NCBI GenBank assembly: GCA_964514655.1
Contig: CAZEQY010000018.1
Location: forward strand, 1 to 43,992
DNA from: SZAS-7 sp964514655
Lineage (GTDB): Bacteria; Chlamydiota; Chlamydiia; Chlamydiales; FEN-1388
Reading direction: 5' to 3'
Length of the DNA stretch: 43,992 nt
Under the pieces are notes generated by a model. The model worked only from the letters and a program-made list of their open reading frames with translations, made no database searches and was not told the DNA's origin. The position numbers were made by a program, and so were the translations under genes. Positions 24,872 to 32,578 of the stretch are shown here, piece after piece. The number at the start of each line of letters is the position of its first letter. Positions within the stretch are counted from its first letter, which is position 1.

Positions 24872-25747
24872 ATGAAAAAGTTATTAATTAGTTGTGTGTG
24901 GCTACTTTCTACACTTGGCCTTATACATGCTGATGATTTTGAATATATATGTTCACAGCCGGTTCTAAGCATACACCAAGAGCCTCAAGAGCTTTCTGAG
25001 GTAGTATCGCAGCTTATTTGGTCCGATTCTGTGCAGATTATTGAAAGACAATCTGATGGCTGGGTACGAGTGATCACGAAGGACGATGTAGAAGGCTGGG
25101 TTCATTCCGGTGGCCTTGTAGAGTTTGAAGATGCAACATATCCGAGACTCAACCATGTAGCAAGCGTTACAAGTCCTTTTGCCCACGTATATCTTGTACG
25201 CGATGTAACAACCTATCCGCCAATTCTTACGCTACCATATGGTGCAAAAGTTGAAGTAGCAAATGCTCTTGATGTACAGGCTGATCGCTATTGTAAGGTG
25301 CGCTTAGTTGCCGGTGAAGTGGCGTACATGCTGAGATCTACTCTTACAATCAACCCGCAACCACTTTCTGTAGAGGAGATGGTAACTTTGGCAAGACAGT
25401 TTGTAGGCGTGCCTTATACCTGGGGCGGCTCATCGGCATATGGGTTTGATGCTCCTGGCTTAGTTTCATTTTTATATCGCCAGATGGGTATTACTCTTCC
25501 GCGCGATGTCTACCAGATCAGCATGACAAAAACGCTCACGAACATAACTCTCGATAAAGCAAGACCCGGCGATTTATTGTTCTTTTCGCAGCGAGATGAT
25601 GGCCAAGTTGATCACATAGGCCTCTATCTTGGAAATGGCGATTTTATCCACACAAGCTTTAAAAACACGCCTCCGGCTGTCTTGATAAGCTCGTTAAAGA
25701 CGCCTTACTGGCAGCTAAGCTTCAAAAAAGCCATGAGCTTAGAATAA
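24872..25747 (+). CDS. Exported SH3/NlpC-P60 protein with catalytic Cys changed to Ala
   Basis: The 291-residue protein has a signal peptide (1-20), two bacterial SH3-like domains (about 24-160) and a C-terminal NlpC/P60 domain (about 165-285), the build of cell wall peptide hydrolases that cut the gamma-glutamyl-diaminopimelate bond. The usual GxDCSGLV active-site block reads YGFDAPGLVS, with Ala194 (codon GCT at 25451-25453) where the nucleophile Cys belongs. His248 (DHIGLYLG) and His260 (FIHTS) remain. The enzyme is therefore probably inactive as a peptidase and may bind peptidoglycan instead, unless the base is a sequencing error. It follows the SET gene by one base. Confidence 0.9.
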   Translation: MKKLLISCVWLLSTLGLIHADDFEYICSQPVLSIHQEPQELSEVVSQLIWSDSVQIIERQSDGWVRVITKDDVEGWVHSGGLVEFEDATYPRLNHVASVTSPFAHVYLVRDVTTYPPILTLPYGAKVEVANALDVQADRYCKVRLVAGEVAYMLRSTLTINPQPLSVEEMVTLARQFVGVPYTWGGSSAYGFDAPGLVSFLYRQMGITLPRDVYQISMTKTLTNITLDKARPGDLLFFSQRDDGQVDHIGLYLGNGDFIHTSFKNTPPAVLISSLKTPYWQLSFKKAMSLE

Positions 25748-25759
25748 TTTAGAGTATCT

Positions 25760-25975
25760 AAATCAGTCGCCCTAGCGGGCTCCTCTAGTTTTTTTGGCCG
25801 CACCCACAGCTCCCTACGATCGCTGTGGGTGCGGCTTAAGCATCATTAATCCCCAAACTCAATATTGCTCACTTTAGCCCGCAAGGGCGTCTGCCTATAG
25901 CCCATTGCGACTGCAGGGAGCTGTGGGTATAGCCAAAAAAATTATGAGAGCCCGTTAGGGCGACTGGGTAATGAA
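25760..25975. repeat. Nested imperfect inverted repeat, about 215 bp
   Basis: The left half (CAGTCGCCCTAGCGGGCTC, a T-run, then CGCACCCACAGCTCCCT) and the right half read in reverse complement (CAGTCGCCCTAACGGGCTC, T-run, then ATACCCACAGCTCCCT) match along about 60 bases. The left half also contains its own hairpin CCGCACCCACAG / CTGTGGGTGCGG. It fills the gap between the convergent NlpC/P60 and OB-fold genes. No gene is seen in 25748-25994. Confidence 0.8.
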
Positions 25976-25994
25976 CAATCGCGATCTATAGTTC

Positions 25995-26351
25995 TTAGTA
26001 CTCACCAACAACGAAATGGTCGTGTAGCTTTACGGCGGTCGCTTCGAGGTCCCAATGGTGGTGTTCGCGCTCTACTCTACCTCGAACCTCAACGCGCATG
26101 CCGGAATGAAAGTGAAACTCTCTTAGTTCTTTGTTAGAAAAGCGAATGCGGATTTCGCCGGTATCATCAGTTAGCCTAAAGCCATCAGAGCCGAGTACCT
26201 CAGCAATAGTGCCACGTACGTGAGCAATACGATCGTCCATACGCCAGTGCTTTATGGCGTCAATGCTATCAACATTACTACCCCAGTCAGCAAAGGTGGG
26301 TATTGTAAGGATAATACCAACAGAGAACAAAAACCCTAGCAAGTTCTTCAC
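25995..26351 (-). CDS. Exported OB-fold protein of the BOF (YgiW/YdeI) family
   Basis: The 118-residue protein has a signal peptide (about residues 1-21) and a single bacterial OB-fold domain with DDRIAHVRGTIAEVLG, GFRLTDDTGEIRIRF, GMRVEVRGRVE and the C-terminal LEATAVKL. BOF proteins such as YgiW and YdeI are small periplasmic proteins linked to stress tolerance; their ligand is uncertain. AGGAG-like sequence precedes the ATG. It is a single gene on the minus strand, upstream of a tRNA-Leu. Confidence 0.85.
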   Translation of the reverse strand: MKNLLGFLFSVGIILTIPTFADWGSNVDSIDAIKHWRMDDRIAHVRGTIAEVLGSDGFRLTDDTGEIRIRFSNKELREFHFHSGMRVEVRGRVEREHHHWDLEATAVKLHDHFVVGEY

Positions 26352-26429
26352 GGCGGGCCTCCTAAAATTATTATTATATATATTTGTTTAAATAAATAAT
26401 TATATAATTTTAGGCAAGGGAAAGAAAAT

Positions 26430-26512
26430 TGCCGATGGCCGGACTCGAACCAGCACCTGGTTACCCAGAGTAGATTTTGAGTCTACCGCGTCTACCATTC
26501 CACCACACCGGC
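26430..26512 (-). tRNA. tRNA-Leu (anticodon CAA)
   Basis: An 83-base class II tRNA on the minus strand. The acceptor stem is GCCGGTG / CATCGGC (one G-T pair), discriminator A, anticodon stem GTAGA / TCTAC with loop CTCAAAA, a long variable arm and T loop GTTCGAGTC. CCA is not encoded. Confidence 0.97.
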
Positions 26513-26564
26513 AGTATAGATGAGGCCTAGGATAGTACTTTAAAATGCGATTTTCGAGCTACTG

Positions 26565-27356
26565 TTATTTGCGCATAAGGCCTTGTGCCTGCTCAGGAGA
26601 AAAGGCTACTCGCTCATTTTTTTCCCTGTCAAAGCGCACCTGGATGCTTATATAGGGAAAAGGGTGACGGTTATCATGGTTTCGCCCCTCATTTCGCTTA
26701 AATAGCTTTATAAAAATCTCTTTATTTAACCAAGGAGGAGTGGCTACGTCGTTAGACTTTTCGTAGCGCTGAAAGGCTTTGTATTCTTTTGGCTCTTCTT
26801 TGTAGTAGTCGATGATCATTTGGATGATCTTTAGGGGCTGTTCTTCTAGGCCTTTTACGTAAAAGTCAACTTCAGCGCCAATAAGGTGCTTTGAGCCGGA
26901 AGCTTTGGGGCTAGGGTCCATAAAGGCCTGGTGAGCGATACAGCGGTGGCCTGAGGTGACAATAACGTTCTTTGCTGTCACTGTCTGGACGTGGTTTAGA
27001 AGGTCTATGAGGATGGGGTAGATAAATTCCTTGCCATCTCGTAGAGGTAGGCTGTGCTTGTCGGCTCCAGAGCAGTCATAAAAGCGAGTAACCTCTTTGC
27101 CATCTTTTGTGATGATATTGGGAGGGTTAAGCACGCTTCCCTTACAGCGAAAGTATTCTTTGGTGATGGTGCACATTTTGCCTTCTTGAGGCTGCCAGGG
27201 GTAGGGAGCTTGGGTCACTTTTTCGTGTGGGATGGTTATGAGGGCATGTTCATCGTCAAGGCGTACAATATATTCGCCACGAGGAGCCCGCTCAGAGTCC
27301 TTTGAGCAACTTACAAGGAGTAGTAATAACAAAACGAAATGTAACAAAACATTCAC
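26565..27356 (-). CDS. Lipoprotein with M15-type zinc peptidase motifs
   Basis: The protein starts with a lipoprotein signal and lipobox LVSC, giving a lipidated Cys17. The central region has SGHRCIAHQAF, then SGSKHLIGAEVDF with His157 and Asp164 spaced as in the M15 (VanY/DacA-like D-Ala-D-Ala and L,D-peptidase) zinc site, and a distal His231 in NRHPFPYISIQV that could complete the metal ligands. M15 enzymes trim peptidoglycan stem peptides. The assignment rests on the H-x6-D and distal His pattern, so the fold is likely and the substrate uncertain. The promoter lies in the divergent gap with the HAD gene. Confidence 0.65.
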   Translation of the reverse strand: MNVLLHFVLLLLLLVSCSKDSERAPRGEYIVRLDDEHALITIPHEKVTQAPYPWQPQEGKMCTITKEYFRCKGSVLNPPNIITKDGKEVTRFYDCSGADKHSLPLRDGKEFIYPILIDLLNHVQTVTAKNVIVTSGHRCIAHQAFMDPSPKASGSKHLIGAEVDFYVKGLEEQPLKIIQMIIDYYKEEPKEYKAFQRYEKSNDVATPPWLNKEIFIKLFKRNEGRNHDNRHPFPYISIQVRFDREKNERVAFSPEQAQGLMRK

Positions 27357-27413
27357 CGAAAATAAACCGGCCGTAGTATAATGGGTTCTTATTTTCTTAA
27401 TCTATAGGAATAT

Positions 27414-28100
27414 ATGCACTGGATAGCAGACTATCAGCTCTTTTTATTTGATCTAGACGGCTTGCTCGTGAACACAGAAGAGCTGCACTATGGGGCCTAC
27501 AAGCACATGCTAAAGAAGAGGGGCTACCATCTTCCTTGGAATTTTGAAAAATATTTTAGCATAGCCCAGCAGGATGCCGAGGCGCCAAAGCGCTATATCT
27601 ACGCAGAATTTCCAAAGCTTTATCAAGAAGAGCCTGACTGGAAGGTGCTCTACGCCGAGAAAAAGCAGTGCTACTTAGACCTGTTGCACAGCCAAAGTGC
27701 TCCACTTATGCCTGGCGCTAAGGAACTTCTTTTGGAGCTAGAAAAGCAAAATGTAAAGCGTGCTGTTGTGACCCACTCGGCAAAAGCTTTAGTTGATGTA
27801 CTTTGCGAAAAAAACCCAATTCTAAAGACAATACCCCACTGGATCACTCGAGAAGACTACACTGAGCCAAAACCGGCTCCTGATGGCTATTTAAAAGCTA
27901 TAAGCCTCTATGCCAAGCCTGATGACAAGGTAATTGGCTTTGAAGACTCTAGCCGCGGCCTTCGCTCACTCATGGCAACGCGCGCAAAGCCCATCCTCAT
28001 CAATGGCATGGACCCTGGTCTACTTGAAACCTACAAAGAACAGGGTGTGCAAGTCTTTTCCAGCTTCCATGAGCTTGATAGTAAGGGCATTACAGGGTAA
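27414..28100 (+). CDS. HAD-superfamily phosphatase
   Basis: The 228-residue protein is a subfamily I HAD hydrolase. It has DLDGLLVNTEELH (nucleophile Asp and acid/base Asp) near residue 11, VVTHSAKALV (motif II), the Lys of EPKPAPDGY and GFEDSSRGL (motif III/IV Asp). The helical cap between motifs I and II is typical of phosphoglycolate or beta-phosphoglucomutase-like enzymes. The substrate is not clear. C. trachomatis has, as I recall, a gph-like HAD gene (CT464) next to truA (CT463); here it lies two loci away from truA, with the TPR gene and a toxin-antitoxin relic in between. Confidence 0.88.
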   Translation: MHWIADYQLFLFDLDGLLVNTEELHYGAYKHMLKKRGYHLPWNFEKYFSIAQQDAEAPKRYIYAEFPKLYQEEPDWKVLYAEKKQCYLDLLHSQSAPLMPGAKELLLELEKQNVKRAVVTHSAKALVDVLCEKNPILKTIPHWITREDYTEPKPAPDGYLKAISLYAKPDDKVIGFEDSSRGLRSLMATRAKPILINGMDPGLLETYKEQGVQVFSSFHELDSKGITG

Positions 28101-28106
28101 GGGAAT

Positions 28107-29594
28107 CTACTGCCCAATCATCAAATTTGCGACAAACGGTAGCGACTGTACATTGATGTATGGGTGCTTACCAGCCTGTACAGTAGCAACAAGCGACTTT
28201 ACTGCTGTATCCAGGTTATGCTTTGTGAGCTCAAGAAGATCAGTGATCTGCTGCATGGTTTGTGTGCTTTCAGCATCTTCAAAGAGCTTTGAATTTTGGC
28301 ACTTTTTAAGGATAATTTTCAAGGTGTCTAGGTTCGTGAGTATGCCGCTTGGACTAAAGGCCTGTTTTGCACCAAAAAGCTGCACGTAAAGCGCTTCTTT
28401 TCGACCATCAATCACTGGTGTACTAGCTTCTGGTATAGGCTGCTGTGTGACTTTAGCAAAGTTGTGGTAGGCTTTGAGGAAGTTGTTGGCCCGAGTTTCT
28501 TCAAGCTTTGCACGGTTTAATAGGCTTTCTAGCAGTACCTTTGGTGTAACTGCCTTAGACTGAATAAATGCATCTATGCTCTCAAGAGATTGTGTGTAGA
28601 AGGCTTGATTTTCTTTTATCAAATTGCAGCAGGCTGAATGGAGCCAAAACTCAAAAGTGAAGATAAGGCAGTCTTTTGACCAGGCAACAGATTTTTTGGT
28701 GTTATGTGGAAGTTGAGCAAACATCTGTTTTGCTCGTTCGACAAGTGAAAGGTCTGCTGTTGCTTCTCCAAGGCTTATAAGAAATAGCTGAGCTAGTGCT
28801 TCGTGGCTTGCACCTTGTTCGCCAAATTGCTGTAAAAGCACTTCTCGAGCCTCATCATAGCGCTTAAGTTCGATAAGGCATGTAGCTTTTTTAAGATCAA
28901 GCGTTGCACGTTCTGTTTTAAATGCATCTTTAGGAGCGTCCGGTGGGAAAAGCTCATTTTTCGCGTCCAAAATTTCTTCAAGCGCCTTTTCGAAGTTGCC
29001 GGCGCTCATTAGTGCGCGGATCATATCGAGCTTTACAGTCCTCGCAAGGCCCGGGTTTTGCTCACAGAAGGTTTTGTATGTGGCGTGTGCTGTCATATAG
29101 GCCCCTTCAGAAAGAAGGTGAGAGGCGAGCTTAGTTTGGCAAAGGGGATCGTTTGGATGTAAGCGGTTGATCATGTTAAAGTAGTGCACGATATCAACGC
29201 CAAAGGAAGGAAGGCTTTGTTCTTCTGGTGTATAGCCGGCAAGTAACTCGCGCTTTGAGATAGTCTGGATGCAGGCTTCTACATCTTGTAAGGAGCGACG
29301 CACGCACATTCTTGCTTTACCAATCTTGCCATTTAAAAAGTCAAAAAAGCCAAATCCAAGACGGTCGGTATACTTGCGGATTCTCCAGAAAGGAAGATCT
29401 TGTACCTTATGATCAGTATCTTCTGTAAGCTCTTGACATTGTCTACGTAGTTCTTCGACGCGGCCGGTAAGAGTTTTAAGCCATTCAACTTTTTGCTTTA
29501 CTTCTTTTGGTGATGACTGGGCCTGTTCTAAGATTGTGCGGCGAAGGCTATAAACTGAATCGATAGTAGGATTTGATGCGGGTGCTGGTAACAT
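28107..29594 (-). CDS. Unrecognised TPR-like helical protein
   Basis: The 495-residue protein is helical throughout. Residues about 145-290 show tetratricopeptide-like spacing (HLLSEGAYMTAHATYKTFCEQNP, ALMSAGNFEKALEEIL, CLIELKRYDEAREVLL), suggesting a protein-binding scaffold. No enzymatic motif, signal peptide or membrane segment is visible. The start is supported by AGGAG eight bases upstream. It converges on the HAD gene with six bases between the stops. Its function is unknown. Confidence 0.7.
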   Translation of the reverse strand: MLPAPASNPTIDSVYSLRRTILEQAQSSPKEVKQKVEWLKTLTGRVEELRRQCQELTEDTDHKVQDLPFWRIRKYTDRLGFGFFDFLNGKIGKARMCVRRSLQDVEACIQTISKRELLAGYTPEEQSLPSFGVDIVHYFNMINRLHPNDPLCQTKLASHLLSEGAYMTAHATYKTFCEQNPGLARTVKLDMIRALMSAGNFEKALEEILDAKNELFPPDAPKDAFKTERATLDLKKATCLIELKRYDEAREVLLQQFGEQGASHEALAQLFLISLGEATADLSLVERAKQMFAQLPHNTKKSVAWSKDCLIFTFEFWLHSACCNLIKENQAFYTQSLESIDAFIQSKAVTPKVLLESLLNRAKLEETRANNFLKAYHNFAKVTQQPIPEASTPVIDGRKEALYVQLFGAKQAFSPSGILTNLDTLKIILKKCQNSKLFEDAESTQTMQQITDLLELTKHNLDTAVKSLVATVQAGKHPYINVQSLPFVANLMIGQ

Positions 29595-29714
29595 AAAAAT
29601 GCTCCTTTATATTATAAAAAAAACTATTATGCCAGAAAAGTTAATTAATTGGAATAATAAACTTCGCTACCACTAGCAGTCTCTCGCGATTACAGAAGGT
29701 TTTTGCTTGGAATA

Positions 29715-29733
29715 TATAGCACTTAGTGCTATA
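29715..29733. promoter_or_regulatory. Palindromic operator-like site upstream of higBA relic
   Basis: TATAGCACT and AGTGCTATA form a perfect nine-base dyad with a single T between, placed about 30 bases before the toxin remnant. XRE-family antitoxins bind such dyads to repress their own operons, so this is the likely HigA operator. Confidence 0.6.
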
Positions 29734-29763
29734 GTTAGAATATAAGGAATACCGAGATTGTGG

Positions 29764-29865
29764 ATGCGAATTTTCAAAAACAGGCATTTTCATCGATGGG
29801 CGAAGGATGTGAATCTGGGCGATGATGACCTTAAAAAGGCTGGTCAATTATTTGAGGTAAAATAA
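29764..29865 (+). pseudogene. Truncated HigB/RelE-type toxin remnant
   Basis: A 33-codon frame begins MRIFKNRHFHRWAKDV and continues NLGDDDL, which matches the N-terminus of HigB-like (COG4737) RNase toxins of about 100-110 residues. It then runs straight into LFEVK and a stop, so roughly two thirds of the gene (including the catalytic core) is missing. The stop lies one base before the antitoxin ATG, which is the normal gene spacing, so an internal deletion is likely. Confidence 0.7.
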
Positions 29866-29866
29866 T

Positions 29867-30172
29867 ATGGACAAATCAATCTTAAAAGTAGTCTTAGAGT
29901 CAGTTGAGGGTCTGTATGATGCAGGGCTTGTTGACGTAACAACAATGCACGAATTTAATGCCTTATGCCTCACCCCTGTTGAAGAATTATCGCCCCGTGA
30001 AATAAAAAGTCTCCGACTGCGTGAAAAGGTAAGCCAAAATGTTTTTGCAAGGTATCTAAATACACATGTTTCTACAATACAGCAGTGGGAGCGCGGCGAT
30101 AAACATCCTCGTGGCATTGCACTTAAGATGCTTAACATTATAGCAAGAAAAGGCCTTCAAGCAATTGCTTAA
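29867..30172 (+). CDS. HigA-type antitoxin (XRE family)
   Basis: The 101-residue protein ends in a helix-turn-helix: SPREIKSLRLREKVSQNVFA and TVSTIQQWERG-like sequence (HVSTIQQWERGDKHPRG) match the HigA/YgjM-type antitoxin C-terminus that binds the operon's operator. The N-terminal region would have contacted the toxin. Only a truncated toxin precedes it, so it is an orphan antitoxin that may still regulate its own promoter. Its stop overlaps the convergent truA stop by four bases. Confidence 0.85.
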   Translation: MDKSILKVVLESVEGLYDAGLVDVTTMHEFNALCLTPVEELSPREIKSLRLREKVSQNVFARYLNTHVSTIQQWERGDKHPRGIALKMLNIIARKGLQAIA

Positions 30173-30936
30173 TTGGGTATAGTATTGCTATAATAAACTT
30201 TAACTAAAAATAGACCTTGGGGCGGGGCGGACATGCAGGCTGCGCGCCTATCTTTTGCGGCAAAAGTCTCTGCGATATAGGATAGGGGCTTTTTCTTAGA
30301 GGCTACCTGAATGAGCGAGCCTACGATATTGCGCACCATCTTGTATAAAAAGCCATTTCCTATAAATACTAGTGAGTAGCCATCATCAGTCTTAACAAGA
30401 TCTAGTGTTGTTATTGTCCGTACGGAGTTTTTAGCGGCTGCTCCTTTATTTGCAGAGTTTGCAAAGGAGCGAAAGTCGTGCGTGCCGATAAAATGGGTAG
30501 CTGCTTCTTTAAGGAGGTCCATATCTATTTTATAGGGCACATGCCAGCGGTAATTTCTCTCAAACGGCGACACATAGTGATCAAAGCTAAGCCGATAGTG
30601 ATATTCCTTGGCATAGGCGCTACGTTGCGAATGAAAGGAGGGGTCTACTTGCTCAATGGCTACCACACGAATGTCTTTAGGCAGTATGCCATTTAGGCTG
30701 GTAAGCAGCCGTTTTGTATCGTGCTCACCTTCTGATTTAAAATGTGCTACCTGCATAAGTGCATGTACGCCGGCATCAGTTCTGCCTGAGCCCACAACGT
30801 TCACCTCTTCTTTAACAAGCGTCCTTACGGCGTTTTGCACAAGCTGCTGAATGGACAAACTATGCGGCTGTATCTGCCAGCCACTATAGCCCGTTCCATC
30901 ATACATCAACGTAAGCTTATAACAATATTTTTTCAT
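30169..30936 (-). CDS. truA: tRNA pseudouridine(38-40) synthase
   Basis: TruA converts uridines 38, 39 and 40 in the tRNA anticodon arm to pseudouridine. The catalytic Asp54 is in GSGRTDAGVHAL, with YDGTGYSGWQ near the start, RSFANS, and FLYKMVRNIVGSL near the C-terminus. The length of 255 residues is normal. The metallophosphoesterase gene ends three bases before its start on the same strand. In C. trachomatis, as I recall, ispD lies between these two genes; it is absent here. Confidence 0.96.
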   Translation of the reverse strand: MKKYCYKLTLMYDGTGYSGWQIQPHSLSIQQLVQNAVRTLVKEEVNVVGSGRTDAGVHALMQVAHFKSEGEHDTKRLLTSLNGILPKDIRVVAIEQVDPSFHSQRSAYAKEYHYRLSFDHYVSPFERNYRWHVPYKIDMDLLKEAATHFIGTHDFRSFANSANKGAAAKNSVRTITTLDLVKTDDGYSLVFIGNGFLYKMVRNIVGSLIQVASKKKPLSYIAETFAAKDRRAACMSAPPQGLFLVKVYYSNTIPN

Positions 30937-30939
30937 ATC

Positions 30940-32022
30940 CTATAAGGATACCAAAACATCGTTTTGAATTCTAGAAGTACCGCAAACGGGTTCTTGAGCA
31001 GGTTCTTGGGCAAGGATTTTTTTCCAGATGGGGGCTTTGATGGGCCCTTGGCGACGTAGCTCTATGAGGGCTATTTCAGGAGGGGCAAACCATCTAAAGG
31101 GGAATGTGGCTCCAAGGCCGCGGTTTACGTAGAGGTAGCGGTTGTCTATGTGAAAGAGGCCGCTTTTAAATAGTTTGTTTTTTATTGGGGTAACGCGCTT
31201 CCAGATGAAGGGCAGGTTTACCTGGCCACCATGGGTATGGCCAAAAAGGAATAGATCTCCTGGGTAGTGCTGCAGAACGTCGTATGAGTCGGGGTTATGT
31301 GAAAGAACAATCCCGGGCATAGCGGGGTTATAATCGCTAAATGCCTGCTGAGGCTGGCACTGGCCTGTCATGTAGTCGCCAAGGCCTGTAAGGTTTATGA
31401 GGGCATTTTTTTTGCCTATCTGCACGGTTTCATTGTGCAATAGGCGAATGCCGGATGAGCTAAATATCTTTTTTAGATCTTCAATTTCTTCTATAGGGCT
31501 TCTGACAATGGCGCCAACTTCGCCCTTATCTTGGGCTCCAAAGAGGCGACTAAAGGCCCGCATGATGACAGGGATATGTGAAGAGACTCTTCTAAAGCGT
31601 CCATCTTTTGCAAGAGACACATACTCATTATAGTCGTGATTGCCAAATATGGCATATACGCCAAGTGGTGCTTCAAGGGTGCTTAAAAAGGCTTTTAGAC
31701 GCTCAGGCTCGTTCAGCTCGCTGTAGGTAAGAATATCGCCAGTAAAGACAATAAGGTCGGCTTCTAGCGATTCTATGCGTTTTGTAATGCGGTCTAAATA
31801 GGATTGAGAGAGATAAGAAGAAAAATGCAGGTCACTAATCTGCACAATTTTTAGCCCTTCAAGTTCGCGCGGAAGGCTGCTTATGGGTATACTGTGAAAG
31901 GATGTGACAAGTAGCTGAGGCTCAATAAATCGCGGCCAAATGCCTACAACAGACACCACGCACCAAAGATCCCAAAGGCGTTCAATAAAAGTCGTTGAAT
32001 TTTTTAGTGATGAAAGCTGCAA
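30940..32022 (-). CDS. Calcineurin-like metallophosphoesterase (YaeI-like)
   Basis: The 360-residue protein has all five metal-binding blocks in order: ISDLHFSS, FTGDILTYSE, FGNHDYNE, VLSHNPDSYD and FGHTHGGQVNLP. They ligate two metal ions as in YaeI/YkuE-type phosphodiesterases that act on membrane phospholipids. A short hydrophobic stretch near residues 20-30 (LWCVVSVVGIW) could anchor it to the membrane. The position next to truA and SWIB corresponds to the C. trachomatis yaeI gene (CT461) as I recall it. Confidence 0.92.
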   Translation of the reverse strand: MQLSSLKNSTTFIERLWDLWCVVSVVGIWPRFIEPQLLVTSFHSIPISSLPRELEGLKIVQISDLHFSSYLSQSYLDRITKRIESLEADLIVFTGDILTYSELNEPERLKAFLSTLEAPLGVYAIFGNHDYNEYVSLAKDGRFRRVSSHIPVIMRAFSRLFGAQDKGEVGAIVRSPIEEIEDLKKIFSSSGIRLLHNETVQIGKKNALINLTGLGDYMTGQCQPQQAFSDYNPAMPGIVLSHNPDSYDVLQHYPGDLFLFGHTHGGQVNLPFIWKRVTPIKNKLFKSGLFHIDNRYLYVNRGLGATFPFRWFAPPEIALIELRRQGPIKAPIWKKILAQEPAQEPVCGTSRIQNDVLVSL

Positions 32023-32046
32023 GGCGCTATAGTCCTCATAGAATGG

Positions 32047-32078
32047 AAAAAGCCCCTACTCAAATGTAGGCAGGGGCT
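32047..32078 (-). terminator. Rho-independent terminator of the SWIB gene
   Basis: On the minus strand AGCCCCTGCCTAC and GTAGGGGCT pair (with one small bulge) and are followed by TTTTTCC. It sits just after the SWIB stop codon and before the metallophosphoesterase gene. Confidence 0.85.
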
Positions 32079-32085
32079 AAAAGGC

Positions 32086-32373
32086 TTATCTTGAAGCGCC
32101 AGCTGTTGCTGCGTCGCTTAGATGTCCGGAGACTTTCTTTGTCATTTGGAACATGTCGATTTGTGAGCGTGTGCCTAACACTTTTGAAAGTTTTTCGTCT
32201 GGATTGATCATGCGCTTTGCTTTTGGATCTTGAAGCTTATGCTTTTTGATATAGTCCCAGAGACGCTTTGTAACTTCTGTACGTGGCATTGGGCCGTTGC
32301 CAACTACTTCAGCAAGTGTTGCTGATACTGCTACAGGCTTCATCAACGCTGATTGTTTTTTATCTTTTGCCAT
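32086..32373 (-). CDS. SWIB-domain protein
   Basis: The 95-residue protein is a single SWIB/MDM2 fold: LAEVVGNGPMPRTEVTKRLW, DYIKKHKLQDP, INPDEKLSKVLG. The fold is typical of eukaryotic chromatin remodelling complexes, and among bacteria it is nearly a hallmark of chlamydiae (CT460 in C. trachomatis), where it is thought to take part in chromosome condensation or gene regulation. The basic N-terminus (MAKDKKQ) fits DNA association. It has its own terminator and diverges from the UGP3-like gene. Confidence 0.95.
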   Translation of the reverse strand: MAKDKKQSALMKPVAVSATLAEVVGNGPMPRTEVTKRLWDYIKKHKLQDPKAKRMINPDEKLSKVLGTRSQIDMFQMTKKVSGHLSDAATAGASR

Positions 32374-32578
32374 AAGTTATTCTCCTCTTTGGTTAAATAA
32401 ATTGTAAGACGCTTATATGGTTTCTGAGGTGCGAACTTTTTGTCTAGCGCAATCTCTCTTGAGCGCAAGAAAAATGAAAAATAGTGCAAAAAGAGCGCAA
32501 AATTGGTACATTTTTCCGACATTCAGCCTCGTTTTGTACGCTGAGCGTGCGTTTATAGTCAACTAAATTGGGAGCAAA

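Noticed and set aside
30478..30850. Plus-strand frames opposite truA
   Set aside because: They are antisense shadows of a strongly conserved gene.
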